A stretch of DNA of 64,000 nucleotides from Blastocatellia bacterium. Its GTDB lineage: Bacteria > Acidobacteriota > Blastocatellia > HR10. Both the position numbers and the translations under genes were made by a program. The stretch is taken from assembly GCA_025055075.1 (NCBI GenBank), contig JANWYV010000013.1, positions 1 through 64,000 of the forward strand, read 5' to 3'. Position 1 is the stretch's first letter, and every line of letters starts with the position of its first letter. The notes under the pieces are model-generated. The model saw only the letters and a program-made list of their open reading frames with translations, made no database searches and was not told where the DNA came from. Positions 28,662 to 38,249 of this stretch are shown piece by piece.

Positions 28662-30926
28662 TTGAACCTGAGCGCCGTGCGCCCCATCGCGTTCTTCACA
28701 TGGAACGCGCAGAGCTTCGCCGAACGATGGATGCGGCGCATGAGCTTGGCGCTCTCGGCGTTGATCCGTCCCGTCCTCTACTTAACCGATCGCGTCCTCG
28801 CCACGCGCTTGTTGCATGCCCTCTTGCGGGGCATCAGTCGGGATCGCCTCGACCTCTTGGGGGAGGAGTACTTCCATTACGTCCTCAAGCCGCGCTTGAA
28901 TCCAGAAGCGGTCGCGCGCCTGCAGCACCTCGTCGCCCGAGGGGAACCGGTCGTCCTCGTGAGCCAAGCATTGGATCACGTCCTGCGTCCTCTGGCGCAG
29001 CATCTCGGCGTCCCGTATATTCTCTCCAATCGGCTCGAGTTCCGAGAGGGACTGGCGACGGGGCGACTGCTCGATCCGGTGATCCGTCCGCGCGGCGCTC
29101 TGGCGCGCGTGCGAGGCCTCTCAGCCGATGGTCGTCGCTCATTGGAACAGTTGGCGCGCGATCTCGATCTTCCGCCTGATGTCCTTTGGAGTGCGATCAC
29201 ACGTGCTAGCCGAGAGCGGAGTCTCCCTTCGGTCTCTTCTCGCTTAGTGCTCTTCCGAAAACCGAAGCCGATCGAGCGCCTCTCCGTGCGGGAGGCGCTC
29301 GCGGGCAAACACATCTTGCTCATTGGCGGCACGGGATTCATCGGGAAAGTGTGGCTGGCCAAGGTCCTGAAGGACCTGCCCGAGATCGGGCGCATTTATC
29401 TGCTGATCCGCCCGCATCGCTCGACTTCAGCCGAACGCCGTTTCGAGACGCTCGTGGCCGGATCCCCGGTCTTCGAGCCGCTGCGCGAGCGTTATGGGGA
29501 AGAGTGGAGGCGATACCTGAGCGAGCGGGTCGAAGTCATCGCGGGAGACATCACCCAACCCAATCTGGGCATTGATCCGGAGACGCGCGCGCGCTTGCAT
29601 AAGACGCTCGATCTTGTGGTCAACAGTTCGGGATTGACCGATTTCAATCCCGATCTCCGCGATGCGCTGGCCATCAACGTCGAGGGGACGCTGCATGTGC
29701 TCGACTTCGTGCGGCAGTGCGAGCGGGCGGCGCTCTTGCATCTCTCGACCTGCTATGTCGTCGGGTATCGAGATGGCTACATTCCGGAGGTTCCCATCCC
29801 GAACTATACACCTCGCGGAGCACCTGATTTCGACACCGAGCGCGAGCGCCAAGCGCTGCACGCGCTTGTGCGCGAGATCTGCGCGCGCGCCGAGAGTGCG
29901 GAGGTCACTGAAGAGCTACGCCGACAAGCATGGGAGAAAGCTCGCGAGGCGCACGACACCAGCTCCGCTGGGTTGGAGACGCGGTTGCGCCGGTATCGGC
30001 TGCGTTGGATGCGCAACCAGTTCGTGGAAGCTGGAATGCGTCGGGCGCAGGAATGGGGATGGCCAAACACCTATACGTTCACCAAGAGTTTGGGCGAATC
30101 GCTGCTCTTCACTCGCGGGGCGGACTTGCCCATCGCCGTGGTGCGCCCCTCCATTGTGGAAAGCTCCATCGCGGAGCCGTTCCGAGGATGGAACGAGGGG
30201 GTGAACACGTCAGCGCCGATCTCCTACTTGCTGGGGACTTACTTCCGGCAGCTTCCCTCGAATCAATGGAAGCGCTTGGACGTCATCCCGGTGGATCTTG
30301 TCGCGCGGGGCATGGTACTCATCGCGGCAGCGCTCTGTCTGCGTCGCCATGAGCGCGTGTACCATCTGGCGACCTCCATGCGCAACCCTTGTCCCATGCG
30401 TCGCTCGATCGAGCTGACGGGACTCGCCCATCGCAAGTTCTACCGCGCTCAAAAGGAGCTGGAATATCGGCTGCGCGCCCTCTTCGATCCGATCCCCGTC
30501 TCCAAAGAGCGATACGAACGGCTCTCAGTGCCGAGTCAGAAAGCACTCATCCAAGCACTGCAGCGATTCAGCGCGCCATTGCCCTTCGTCTATCCATCGC
30601 TCGTGCGAAAGGAGCGCGATCTGGATCGCGTGGAGAAACTCATCGAGCTGTACGAGCCCTTCATCCTCCACAACGAACATATCTTCGAGGCGACGCACAT
30701 CGAGTGGCTGCACGCGGCGCTCGTGCCCGAAGAGCGCGAGACCTTTGGCTACGACGTCACGAACATTGATTGGTGGGAGTATTGGATCAACATCCATATC
30801 CCGGCCCTTCGCCGATGGTCATATCCGCTGATCGAGGGACGTCCGATTGAAGAACCGCTGCAGCGCGTCTCGGACGCCCTGACGCCTTCGAGCATGGGAG
30901 CGGCGGCGAGGTCGTCGGGAGATTGA
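28662..30926 (+). CDS. Fatty acyl-CoA/ACP reductase with an N-terminal degenerate HAD domain
   Basis: The TTG at 28662 lies six bases after GGAGGGG and gives 754 residues; the frame is open to 28548 but lacks a ribosome site. Residues about 10-165 resemble HAD-IB phosphatases ([20 protein letters not shown] is motif II). The motif I aspartates are replaced (F-F-T-W-N-A-Q), and the late acidic motif is missing. From about 210 comes an NAD(P)-binding reductase domain ([10 protein letters not shown], later Y-T-F-T-K as Y-x-x-x-K) followed by a 'sterile'-type C-terminal domain. Such enzymes reduce acyl thioesters to aldehydes or alcohols. It heads the four-gene plus arm of the lipid locus. Confidence 0.85.
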   Translation: MNLSAVRPIAFFTWNAQSFAERWMRRMSLALSALIRPVLYLTDRVLATRLLHALLRGISRDRLDLLGEEYFHYVLKPRLNPEAVARLQHLVARGEPVVLVSQALDHVLRPLAQHLGVPYILSNRLEFREGLATGRLLDPVIRPRGALARVRGLSADGRRSLEQLARDLDLPPDVLWSAITRASRERSLPSVSSRLVLFRKPKPIERLSVREALAGKHILLIGGTGFIGKVWLAKVLKDLPEIGRIYLLIRPHRSTSAERRFETLVAGSPVFEPLRERYGEEWRRYLSERVEVIAGDITQPNLGIDPETRARLHKTLDLVVNSSGLTDFNPDLRDALAINVEGTLHVLDFVRQCERAALLHLSTCYVVGYRDGYIPEVPIPNYTPRGAPDFDTERERQALHALVREICARAESAEVTEELRRQAWEKAREAHDTSSAGLETRLRRYRLRWMRNQFVEAGMRRAQEWGWPNTYTFTKSLGESLLFTRGADLPIAVVRPSIVESSIAEPFRGWNEGVNTSAPISYLLGTYFRQLPSNQWKRLDVIPVDLVARGMVLIAAALCLRRHERVYHLATSMRNPCPMRRSIELTGLAHRKFYRAQKELEYRLRALFDPIPVSKERYERLSVPSQKALIQALQRFSAPLPFVYPSLVRKERDLDRVEKLIELYEPFILHNEHIFEATHIEWLHAALVPEERETFGYDVTNIDWWEYWINIHIPALRRWSYPLIEGRPIEEPLQRVSDALTPSSMGAAARSSGD

Positions 30927-30937
30927 GCTGTCCGACA

Positions 30938-32116
30938 ATGGCCATCACGCTCACGGGAGCAACGGGGTACATCGGAGCTCACGTGGCGGTACTGCTGCTG
31001 GAGCGCCACGCGGACTCTCTGAACGTGCTCGTGCGCGCGAAAGGGCCGGAGGAGGCTGCTCGCCGCCTCTGGCAAGCGTTCCAGTTGCACGTGGATTTCC
31101 CGACTTTCTACGAATATCTGCAAACGCGCCTGACGCTCTACGTGGGCGATCTGACGGAGCCGCGCTTCGGGCTCTCGGAAGCCGAGTACCGACGGCTCGT
31201 GCACACGACGGATTCGATCATCCACTGCGCGGCGTCCCTCAACCGACGGTCCGAACGGAGCTGCTTGAACGTCAATCTCCGCGGCACGCTCGAAGTCCTC
31301 AAGCTCGCCCTGGCGGCTCGCGATCATCACGGCCTGCGTCGCTTCAGTCATGTGAGCACGGTGGCCGTCGCCGGTCACCGGAAGGATGAGGTCGTGCGCG
31401 AGGATGAAGCCATTGATTGGAATCGCTCGGATTACGATCCCTATGCGCGGACGAAGAAGTTCTGCGAGCATATGATCCGAGAGTTGCTGCCGGATGTCCC
31501 GCGCACGATCTTTCGCCCGAGCATCGTGCTCGGCGACAGCCGCTACGGCGCGACGACGCAATTCGACATGGTGCGCGCGTTCGTCTTCTTGGCGAATCTG
31601 CCCGTGCTGCCATTTCACCCAGACGCTCGTCTGGATATCGTCCCCGTGGACTTCGTCGCCGAATCCATCGTCGCGCTTCATCAGAAAGAGCGACCGCGAT
31701 ACGACACCTACCATCTCTCGGCCGGCGTGGGATCACAAACCTTCCGCCAACTGACCGATGCCTTGGCGCGGGCTCGGAAGACCCCTCGTCCTCTGTACCT
31801 GCCCTGGTTGGAGCGCCCGTTCACGGCGACGGTGAGCTGGCTCGCCGAACGCCGCCGAACGACGATCGGCTACGTGGCGTCATTGCTCAAGGTCTTCATG
31901 CCGTATCTGGTGTGGAATACGGTCTTCGACAACACGCGCGTGGTGGAGGAACTCGGACGCACGCCTCCGCCGTTCTCCGAATATTGTTACCCCCTCTACG
32001 TCTTCAGCACGACGCATCGCTTCACCTATCCCTATCAAGCATGGCCGGAGGACGTCGGGGCACTCCCGTCGCGCGCTCTAGCTTCACATCTCCGCGAATC
32101 GGAGAGAGCGAGATGA
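30938..32116 (+). CDS. NAD(P)-dependent SDR, thioester-reductase-like
   Basis: This 392-residue extended short-chain dehydrogenase has an N-terminal nucleotide loop (T-G-A-T-G-Y-I-G) and an active Y-A-R-T-K. Features of the NAD_binding_4 group, which reduces acyl thioesters, are present ([33 protein letters not shown]). The start at 30938 is just after the stop of the first reductase and has only a weak ribosome site, so translational coupling is likely. It could carry out the second step from aldehyde to alcohol or act on a different lipid thioester. It overlaps the next gene as ATGA. Confidence 0.85.
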   Translation: MAITLTGATGYIGAHVAVLLLERHADSLNVLVRAKGPEEAARRLWQAFQLHVDFPTFYEYLQTRLTLYVGDLTEPRFGLSEAEYRRLVHTTDSIIHCAASLNRRSERSCLNVNLRGTLEVLKLALAARDHHGLRRFSHVSTVAVAGHRKDEVVREDEAIDWNRSDYDPYARTKKFCEHMIRELLPDVPRTIFRPSIVLGDSRYGATTQFDMVRAFVFLANLPVLPFHPDARLDIVPVDFVAESIVALHQKERPRYDTYHLSAGVGSQTFRQLTDALARARKTPRPLYLPWLERPFTATVSWLAERRRTTIGYVASLLKVFMPYLVWNTVFDNTRVVEELGRTPPPFSEYCYPLYVFSTTHRFTYPYQAWPEDVGALPSRALASHLRESERAR

Positions 32117-33564
32117 TGGACGTGATCCTCGAGCTTTGGGTGGGGGCGACGATCGAATGGTTCAAGCTCCAATGGATCCTCGGCTTCGGCGACCGATGGC
32201 GGCCGGGGGAGAAGTTGAAACTCCTCTTCGCCGGATACAATGGGGCGCGCAATACGGGAGCCGATGTGCGCGTCGAAGAGATGGTGCGACAGATCCGACA
32301 CATTCTCGGAGATGAGCACGTGCACCTGAGCGTCATGACGCAGAATTTCGAGCTGACGCGCGGATATTTCCGCGGGGCGCAGCAGATCAAGCTCCCCGAT
32401 GTCTTTCCCCCGATGCTCGCGCGCGAAGTCCCCAAATACGACGGCGTCATCGCCTGCGAGGGCTCCATGTTCAAGAGCAAATTCGCCAACGCCCTCACGA
32501 CGATGATGGTCGGCGCGCTCGGCATCGCCTCGGCTCGTAATCGTCTCTCGATCGGCTACGGCGCGGAAGCGGGCGAGATGGACCCGTTTCTCGCGCGTTT
32601 GGTCAGCCGCTATTGCCGCCATTCGCTCATCATCACTCGAAACGAGGAATCGCGCGTCATCTTGAATCGGCTGGGGATCCCGACCGAACTCGGCACGGAT
32701 ACGGCCTGGACGTTCGAGCCGCTCGGTCCGGAATACGGACGCGCCGTCCTGCGCGAAGCCGGATGGGATGAGCGCCGTCCCGTTCTCATCGTCTGTCCGA
32801 TCAATCCCTACTGGTGGCCTGTACGGCCTTCGCTCTGGAAATATGCGTGGCATGCCCTCACGGGCGCGTATCGCGAGAGTCATTACCGCACGATCTACTT
32901 CCACCGATGGGGACCGGATGTCGTCGCCCGCTATGAGCGCTATCTGACGGCTTTGGCACACGCCATTCGCGCATTCCAAGAGCGCAGCGGGGTCTTCCCC
33001 GTCTTAGTCGCTATGGAGATGCTCGACCGCGACGCCTGCCGTCGCCTTTCCGAACGCTTGGGTGGCGTCCCCATCTTCGCCTCCGATCGGTACGACATGT
33101 ATCAGTTGGTGAGCATCCTGCGATGCGGGCATTTCATGGTCTCCTCGCGCTATCACGGCATCGTATGCAGCATGCCGGCCGGCGTCGTCTCGGCCGGCGT
33201 CACCATGGATGAGCGAATTCGCAATCTCATGCACGAGCGCGGCCATGCGCACCTTCTCCTTGAGGTGGACGATCCGGATCTGGGGGAGAAGCTGCTGCAA
33301 GTCCTCATGACGTTGCAAGAAGAACAGGAGGCCATCCGCGAGGACATCGGGCGAACGGTGGTTCGGAACCTCAAGCTCATGGCTCGCATGGGCGTCCACT
33401 TCGAGGAATATCTGCACCGCTGTTATCCGGAATTCCCCATCCGCCGGGGGATCCTCTCGTGGGAGGAGTATCTCCCCCCGCTCAGTCCCACGCTGCGCCG
33501 ATTGCTTGAAGCCTATGATGTCGAGGAATCCACGACGACTGGAGAATCTTCATCCCGCGCGTGA
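32113..33564 (+). CDS. Polysaccharide pyruvyl transferase family protein
   Basis: The ATG at 32113 overlaps the previous stop and lies six bases after GGAGAG, giving 483 residues. The fold is that of the PF04230 family: an N-terminal [10 protein letters not shown] loop, a middle G-x-x-A-E-A-G-E segment, and the C-terminal S-S-R-Y-H-G-I-V motif. Known members add pyruvyl ketals to sugars, but many homologues have unknown roles. Its place among acyl reductase and acyl ligase genes is unusual and suggests modification of a lipid head group or a glycolipid. The long upstream frame from 31417 is an artefact. Confidence 0.82.
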   Translation: MMDVILELWVGATIEWFKLQWILGFGDRWRPGEKLKLLFAGYNGARNTGADVRVEEMVRQIRHILGDEHVHLSVMTQNFELTRGYFRGAQQIKLPDVFPPMLAREVPKYDGVIACEGSMFKSKFANALTTMMVGALGIASARNRLSIGYGAEAGEMDPFLARLVSRYCRHSLIITRNEESRVILNRLGIPTELGTDTAWTFEPLGPEYGRAVLREAGWDERRPVLIVCPINPYWWPVRPSLWKYAWHALTGAYRESHYRTIYFHRWGPDVVARYERYLTALAHAIRAFQERSGVFPVLVAMEMLDRDACRRLSERLGGVPIFASDRYDMYQLVSILRCGHFMVSSRYHGIVCSMPAGVVSAGVTMDERIRNLMHERGHAHLLLEVDDPDLGEKLLQVLMTLQEEQEAIREDIGRTVVRNLKLMARMGVHFEEYLHRCYPEFPIRRGILSWEEYLPPLSPTLRRLLEAYDVEESTTTGESSSRA

Positions 33565-33638
33565 TGGCGGCCTGCGCGCGAGAAAGTCCTTTGCGGCATT
33601 CCCGGACACTGCGTTCTCTCGGGGAGGGAAGACGCAAA

Positions 33639-35285
33639 ATGAACTTCCTTGAGACCATCTTCCGTCAGTTGCAGGAATCCGCCCACCATCCCGTCCTTCA
33701 GGAAGTGCGAGAGGGACGAATCCTCTCGGTGACGGGCGCGGAGCTTCTCGCCTTGGTTCGCACGGCACGCGCGTACTTGCGCCGCCAGGGAGTGCGCTCG
33801 GGCGATCGTTGCGCCGTGCTCGCTCCCAACAGCATCCGATGGGTTGCGCTCGACCTCGCCCTCATGGCCGAGGGAATCATCGTCGTCCCTCTCTACACGC
33901 GCCAAGCACTCGCGGAGTTGGTCTACATTTTGAAAGATTGCTCGCCCGCGCTCCTTTGCGTGGAGGAGGCGGCGCTGCGCGAACGAATACGCACCTTGTG
34001 GTCGGAAGCACCACCGATGCCATTGCTGGAAGAGATCTTCGCGCCGAGCGCGGAGGATGCGGCGATTCCCGACGCCCCGATCCCACGCGCTGACTCGGAG
34101 CCGGTGACGATCATCTACACGTCAGGGACATCGGGTGAGCCCAAAGGCGTTGTCCTCACCATCGGGAACGTCACCTTCATGCTCCCGCACACGCACGAAC
34201 GGCTCAACCGGCTCATGGGTCCACGACGTCATCGGGAGCGCGTCTTCCATTACCTGCCTTTCTGTTTCGCAGGCTCATGGATTCTGCTCCTGACGTGCTT
34301 GTCGCGACCGAGCACGCTGACGCTCTCGACCGATCTCACGCGCCTGAGCGAGGAGATGCAACTGGCTCGCCCCCACTATTTTCTGAATGTCCCGCTTCTT
34401 CTGGAGCGAATGCGCGCGAGCATCGAAGATCAGATGCGACAAAAGGGCCGGATCGTCCGTGCGCTCTTCGAGCGGGGCCAAGCCGCTTGGTTTCATCACT
34501 TCGACGGCGCAGCCTCGGCTCGCGATCGGCTGTGGCTCGCGCTCTGCCGTCCTCTCTTCCACGCGATTCGGAGACGACTCGGATCCGATCTTGTAGCGCT
34601 CATCTGCGGATCAGCTCCGCTTCGCCGCGAGACCCAGCTCTTTTTCATGATGCTTGGGATTCCCGTGCTTCAGGTCTATGGCCTCACCGAGACAACGGCC
34701 ATCTGTACGATGGACGATCCGCTGGACTTCGTGCCCGGATATGTAGGCCGCGCCATCTCGGGCATCGAGATGAAACTCGCCGATAATGGGGAAATCATCG
34801 TTCGGGGTCCCAACGTCTTCCCCGGCTATTGGAATCGCCCGGAAGCCACGGCTCAGGCCTTCCGCGATGGCTGGTTCTGCACCGGGGATCATGGCGAAGT
34901 GGATGCGAAGGGAAATTGGAGGATCCTCGGACGGGTCAAGCACCTCATCGTCCTCAGCTCAGGCCACAACGTCCCGCCAGAACCGCTCGAGGACCTGCTC
35001 CTTCGCGCCCTTCCTGATGCTCAACACGCCGTCGTCATTGGACATGGACGTCCGCACCTTGTGGCATTGATCACGGGATCCGTCACTCCAGCGCAGGTTG
35101 AAACCGCCTTGGAATCACTCAACGCGCAGCTCCCCCACTACAAGCGCATTCGAGCGTACGCGATCCTTCCCGAATCCTTCACGATCGAGAATGGGTTGCT
35201 CACGGCTAACGGGAAGCTCCGGCGGGAGGCCATCCTCGCTCGCTTTCATTCGGAGATCGAACGCCTTTATGCGACAGTGAAATGA
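33639..35285 (+). CDS. Long-chain acyl-CoA synthetase (AMP-binding), plus arm of lipid locus
   Basis: The start at 33639 follows GGAGGG by ten bases and matches the usual N-terminus (NFLETIFRQLQESA), giving 548 residues; the frame is open to the previous stop at 33564. The motifs are Y-T-S-G-T-S-G-E-P-K-G (about 170), Q-V-Y-G-L-T-E-T-T (about 345), W-F-C-T-G-D-H-G-E-V-D (about 400) and a C-terminal catalytic Lys in N-G-K-L-R-R. It resembles FadD15-type acyl-CoA synthetases and likely supplies the acyl thioester for the reductases encoded upstream. Confidence 0.9.
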   Translation: MNFLETIFRQLQESAHHPVLQEVREGRILSVTGAELLALVRTARAYLRRQGVRSGDRCAVLAPNSIRWVALDLALMAEGIIVVPLYTRQALAELVYILKDCSPALLCVEEAALRERIRTLWSEAPPMPLLEEIFAPSAEDAAIPDAPIPRADSEPVTIIYTSGTSGEPKGVVLTIGNVTFMLPHTHERLNRLMGPRRHRERVFHYLPFCFAGSWILLLTCLSRPSTLTLSTDLTRLSEEMQLARPHYFLNVPLLLERMRASIEDQMRQKGRIVRALFERGQAAWFHHFDGAASARDRLWLALCRPLFHAIRRRLGSDLVALICGSAPLRRETQLFFMMLGIPVLQVYGLTETTAICTMDDPLDFVPGYVGRAISGIEMKLADNGEIIVRGPNVFPGYWNRPEATAQAFRDGWFCTGDHGEVDAKGNWRILGRVKHLIVLSSGHNVPPEPLEDLLLRALPDAQHAVVIGHGRPHLVALITGSVTPAQVETALESLNAQLPHYKRIRAYAILPESFTIENGLLTANGKLRREAILARFHSEIERLYATVK

Positions 35286-35384
35286 GGCGGGAACTTCAAA
35301 GGGCACCTCTTGATGAAAAACAAGGCACGCGCCGCCGATGCACTGCGGTCGCTCGCCTAGAGGCCACACTCCGCAAACCGTCGT

Positions 35385-35594
35385 TCAGGACGAGGATGGT
35401 CCCTCTTGAGGGCTGCCCGCTTTATCTTCCAACTTCTTCACTTCGGCCGTCCCCTCCTTGAACGCACGGATGCTCTGGCCCAAGCTTCGCGCCAGCTCCG
35501 GCAACCGCTTGGCTCCAAAGAGCAGGACGAGGATGAAGAGGATGATGAGCAGTTCCGGCAGCCCCAGATTTCCGAAGACGAAGGCCGGTCTCAT
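35385..35594 (-). CDS. tatA: Twin-arginine translocase subunit TatA
   Basis: TatA forms the pore of the Tat pathway for folded proteins. The 69-residue protein has a single N-terminal helix (GLPELLIILFILVLLFGAK) followed by the amphipathic segment K-R-L-P-E-L-A-R-S-L-G and a charged tail, which is the full TatA/E pattern. The ATG at 35594 lies seven bases after GGGGAG; an ATG two codons upstream is too close to that site. TatC is not in the window. It converges with the acyl-CoA synthetase gene. Confidence 0.93.
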   Translation of the reverse strand: MRPAFVFGNLGLPELLIILFILVLLFGAKRLPELARSLGQSIRAFKEGTAEVKKLEDKAGSPQEGPSSS

Positions 35595-35690
35595 GATCAT
35601 TCTCCCCTCATGCTTTGCACCGGTATCTTACACGCCAAGAGGGTGAGCCGTCAATCGGCGCGGGTCATTTCGGGAGAGCGCGCTTGCCCC

Positions 35691-35719
35691 TTGACAATGG
35701 AAAATGATTCTTATTTAAT
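35691..35719 (+). promoter_or_regulatory. Consensus promoter of the rubrerythrin operon
   Basis: A perfect TTGACA (35691-35696) and TTTAAT (35714-35719) are 17 bases apart. This is the best promoter in the window. It sits about 45 bases before the rubrerythrin start, inside a markedly A+T-rich patch. Confidence 0.8.
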
Positions 35720-35721
35720 AA
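35702..35721. promoter_or_regulatory. Fur/PerR-like operator over the promoter
   Basis: AAATGAT-T-CTTATTT (35702-35716) is a 7-1-7 dyad with five of seven pairs and resembles Fur boxes. It is overlapped by the perfect 5-1-5 palindrome TTATT-T-AATAA (35711-35721), which resembles PerR boxes. Both overlap the spacer and -10 of the promoter, where a metal or peroxide-sensing repressor would block RNA polymerase. The regulator itself is not in the window. Confidence 0.5.
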
Positions 35722-35761
35722 TCGTCTTGCATCGCGAAACTCACGTAAGGAGGAGGGAACT

Positions 35762-36211
35762 ATGGCGAAGTCGTTGCAGGGAACGAAGAGCTTGGAGAAC
35801 CTCAAGCATGCGTTCGCCGGGGAAGCCCAGGCGAATCGCCGTTATCTCTATTTCGCCCGCATCGCGGATATCGAAGGGTATCCGGAGATCGGCGGGCTCT
35901 TCCGGGATACGGCTGAAGCCGAAACCGGTCATGCTTTCGGGCACCTGGACTTCCTGAAGGAAGTCGGCGATCCGGTGACGGGTACGCCCTTCGGCACGAC
36001 CGAGCAGAACTTGAAGTCGGCCATCGAGGGCGAGACCTACGAGTACACGGAGATGTATCCGGGATTCGCGCGCACGGCGCGCGAGGAGGGCTTCGACGAG
36101 CTCGCCGAGTGGTTCGAGACGCTCGCGCGCGCGGAGAAGTCACACGCGGCCCGCTTCACCAAGGGGCTGCAGCAAATTGCGGGCAAGGAGCCAGCTGAAT
36201 CGCTCACGTGA
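35762..36211 (+). CDS. Rubrerythrin-family di-iron peroxidase
   Basis: A 149-residue protein of the ferritin-like rubrerythrin family. It has two E-x-x-H di-iron half-sites ([13 protein letters not shown] with E-A-E-T-G-H, and IEGETYEY with R-A-E-K-S-H), but no rubredoxin tail, so electrons must come from another protein. Such enzymes reduce hydrogen peroxide in the cytoplasm of anaerobes and microaerophiles. A strong AAGGAGG site lies just upstream. It is the first gene of a run with an Fe-S protein, a DUF3501 protein and Dps. Confidence 0.92.
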   Translation: MAKSLQGTKSLENLKHAFAGEAQANRRYLYFARIADIEGYPEIGGLFRDTAEAETGHAFGHLDFLKEVGDPVTGTPFGTTEQNLKSAIEGETYEYTEMYPGFARTAREEGFDELAEWFETLARAEKSHAARFTKGLQQIAGKEPAESLT

Positions 36212-36227
36212 GCGATGGGAGCACCTC

Positions 36228-36319
36228 CTGGTCACGAGGTGATCGGTCGGGAGGTGCTGTGCGAGCAGCCTCGATGCCTTTCTCTCTCGATCTCCGGGTG
36301 GCCTCGGCGCCACCCGGAG
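36228..36319 (+). repeat. Two tandem hairpins between rubrerythrin and the Fe-S protein gene
   Basis: The first pairs AGCACCTCC with GGAGGTGCT across a 20-odd-base loop near 36232-36260. The second is a perfect 11-bp stem, CTCCGGGTGGC (36292-36302) with GCCACCCGGAG (36309-36319), and a six-base loop. Neither has a T run. They may stabilise the rubrerythrin message or reduce read-through into the next genes. Confidence 0.55.
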
Positions 36320-36359
36320 GCCTACTCTCCCTGTGGGGGATTTCCAGAGGGGATGGACT

Positions 36360-37640
36360 ATGGCGTTTGATCTGAAGTCGCCGGACTTTTGGAATCGCGA
36401 GGCGCTCGATCGAGAGCTACGCCGGGTCTTCGATATTTGTCACGGCTGTCGGCGGTGTTTCAATCTCTGCCCATCCTTCAACGTCCTCTTCGAGCTGATC
36501 GATGCTAAGGGAGAGGATGTGGAGAATCTCACTCGAGCCGACATCACGCGGATCGTAGATCTCTGCTACCAATGTAAGCTCTGCTTCAACCATTGTCCCT
36601 ATACGCCGCCGCACCGATGGGACATTGATTTTCCGCGGCTCATGCTGCGAGCCAAGGCCGTCCAAGCTCGGGAACATGGGATCTCGCGACAGGATCGCAT
36701 CCTGGGGCGTACCGAGACCTTGGGGCGAATCGGGAGCCGATGGGCGCCGCTGGTGAATTTCGCCAATCGTCTTCGGCCCGTCCGCGTGCTCATGGAGAAG
36801 ATCATCGGCATTCATCGGGATCGGAATCTGCCCGAATATCATCGGGAGACGTTCGTGGATTGGTTCCGCGCATATGAGCGGAGGCGCGCTCAAACGCGCT
36901 CGGGGAACGGGAAGGTGGCGCTCTTTTACACGTGCTACGTCAATCACCACGATCCGGCCGTGGGGCGAGCCGCCGTGCGCGTCCTCGAACACAACGAGTT
37001 GGAAGTCATCGTCCCTGCGCAGCGCTGCTGTGGAATGCCCTTTTTGGATGGCGGAGATATTGAGTCGGCGCTCGCTCACGCTCGCGAGAATGTGCGGGTG
37101 CTCGGCGAGTTAGTCGAGAAAGGCTACGATGTTGTGATCCCCGGCCCGACGTGCAGTTACATGCTCAAGCATGAGTATCCGGTCCTTCTGGGCGAGGAGA
37201 AGGCGCGTCGTCTTGCGGAACGGAGCTTCGATCTCTGCGAATATCTCATGAGGCTCCATGACGCGGGACGATTGAAGACGGACCTCAAGCCGATCGCGCA
37301 ACGCATCGCCTATCAACTCCCCTGCCATCTGCGCGCTCAGAACATTGGATACAAATCGCGGGACCTGATGCAATTGATTCCTGGGACGAAAGTGCATATG
37401 ATCGAACGGTGCGCGGGAGTGGACGGGACGTGGGGCCTCAAGCGAGAGTATCATGCCCTCTCGCTCACAGTCGCCGAGAAGCTCTTTCGCGAGATCGAGC
37501 GAGAACAGCCCGATCTCGTCGTCTCCGATTGTCCGTTGGCGGGACTGCAGATTCGACAAGGGACGGAGAGGCGCTCCGTTCATCCCATTCAGGTCCTGGC
37601 GCGAGCCTACGGATTAGAGGAAGAAGGAGGACGACTATGA
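36360..37640 (+). CDS. HdrD/GlpC-like iron-sulfur oxidoreductase
   Basis: This 426-residue protein has two complete [4Fe-4S] ferredoxin motifs, C-H-G-C-R-R-C-F-N-L-C-P and C-Y-Q-C-K-L-C-F-N-H-C-P, within the first 90 residues. The C-terminal half has cysteine-rich CCG-type domains (QRCCGMPFLDGGD, ERCAGVDGTWG). The ATG at 36360 lies seven bases after GAGGGG. Relatives (GlpC, HdrD) carry electrons between soluble donors and other partners. The fixed neighbourhood of rubrerythrin and DUF3501 suggests that it feeds the peroxidase, which is an inference. Confidence 0.88.
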   Translation: MAFDLKSPDFWNREALDRELRRVFDICHGCRRCFNLCPSFNVLFELIDAKGEDVENLTRADITRIVDLCYQCKLCFNHCPYTPPHRWDIDFPRLMLRAKAVQAREHGISRQDRILGRTETLGRIGSRWAPLVNFANRLRPVRVLMEKIIGIHRDRNLPEYHRETFVDWFRAYERRRAQTRSGNGKVALFYTCYVNHHDPAVGRAAVRVLEHNELEVIVPAQRCCGMPFLDGGDIESALAHARENVRVLGELVEKGYDVVIPGPTCSYMLKHEYPVLLGEEKARRLAERSFDLCEYLMRLHDAGRLKTDLKPIAQRIAYQLPCHLRAQNIGYKSRDLMQLIPGTKVHMIERCAGVDGTWGLKREYHALSLTVAEKLFREIEREQPDLVVSDCPLAGLQIRQGTERRSVHPIQVLARAYGLEEEGGRL

Positions 37641-38236
37641 GGAAGATCACGCTCGCGGATATCCGCAATATCGCGGAGTACGAGAAGATCCGCGATGAAT
37701 TTCGCCGCGCGATCATCGAGTTGAAGAAGAGGCGTCGCGTTCAAGTGGGGGACATCGTGACCTTCGTCTTCGAGAATCGCGAGACCGTCCTCTTCCAAAT
37801 CCAGGAGATGATGCGTGCCGAACGCCTGGTTCATGAGGAGGAGATTCAGCGAGAGATCGACATCTATAACGAGCTGATCCCTGGGGACAACGAGCTGAGC
37901 GCGACCATGCTCATCGAGATCGACGATCTCGACGTGTTGCGCCAATGGTTGCCGAAGCTCGTCGGAATCGAGGAGCAGATTTGGCTGCGGATCGGCGATC
38001 AGCCAGCGATCCGCGCCCTGTATGAGCCCGGACGCAGCAAGGAGGACAAGACGAGCACGGTCCACTATGTGCGCTTTCGCTTGAGTCCGGAGGAGATTCG
38101 CGCCTTCAGGGACGAATCGCTTCCGGCCGTGCTCGCCATCACGCACGAGAATTATCGCGCCGAAGCGACGATCCCCATCGCGGTGCGGCGCAGTCTGATG
38201 GAGGATTTGGCGTTCCCGGAAGCCTCCGGGTCGTAA
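37637..38236 (+). CDS. DUF3501 family protein
   Basis: A 199-residue soluble protein that I place in DUF3501 by its N-terminus (KITLADIRNIAEYEKIRDEFR), its V-x-F-E-N-R-x-T-V-L-F-Q-I-Q-E-M-M-R segment and its company. Its start overlaps the stop of the Fe-S protein gene (ATGA) after a GGAGG site, so the two are translationally coupled. The family's function is unknown. The recurring rubrerythrin, Fe-S protein and DUF3501 grouping points to peroxide or iron-sulfur stress. Confidence 0.85.
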   Translation: MRKITLADIRNIAEYEKIRDEFRRAIIELKKRRRVQVGDIVTFVFENRETVLFQIQEMMRAERLVHEEEIQREIDIYNELIPGDNELSATMLIEIDDLDVLRQWLPKLVGIEEQIWLRIGDQPAIRALYEPGRSKEDKTSTVHYVRFRLSPEEIRAFRDESLPAVLAITHENYRAEATIPIAVRRSLMEDLAFPEASGS

Positions 38237-38249
38237 GGAGGGTTGGCGT

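Noticed and set aside
31417-32112. A 232-codon N-terminal extension of the pyruvyl-transferase-like gene
   Set aside because: This part lies in another frame of the SDR gene; the ATG at 32113 has a ribosome site and the family N-terminus.
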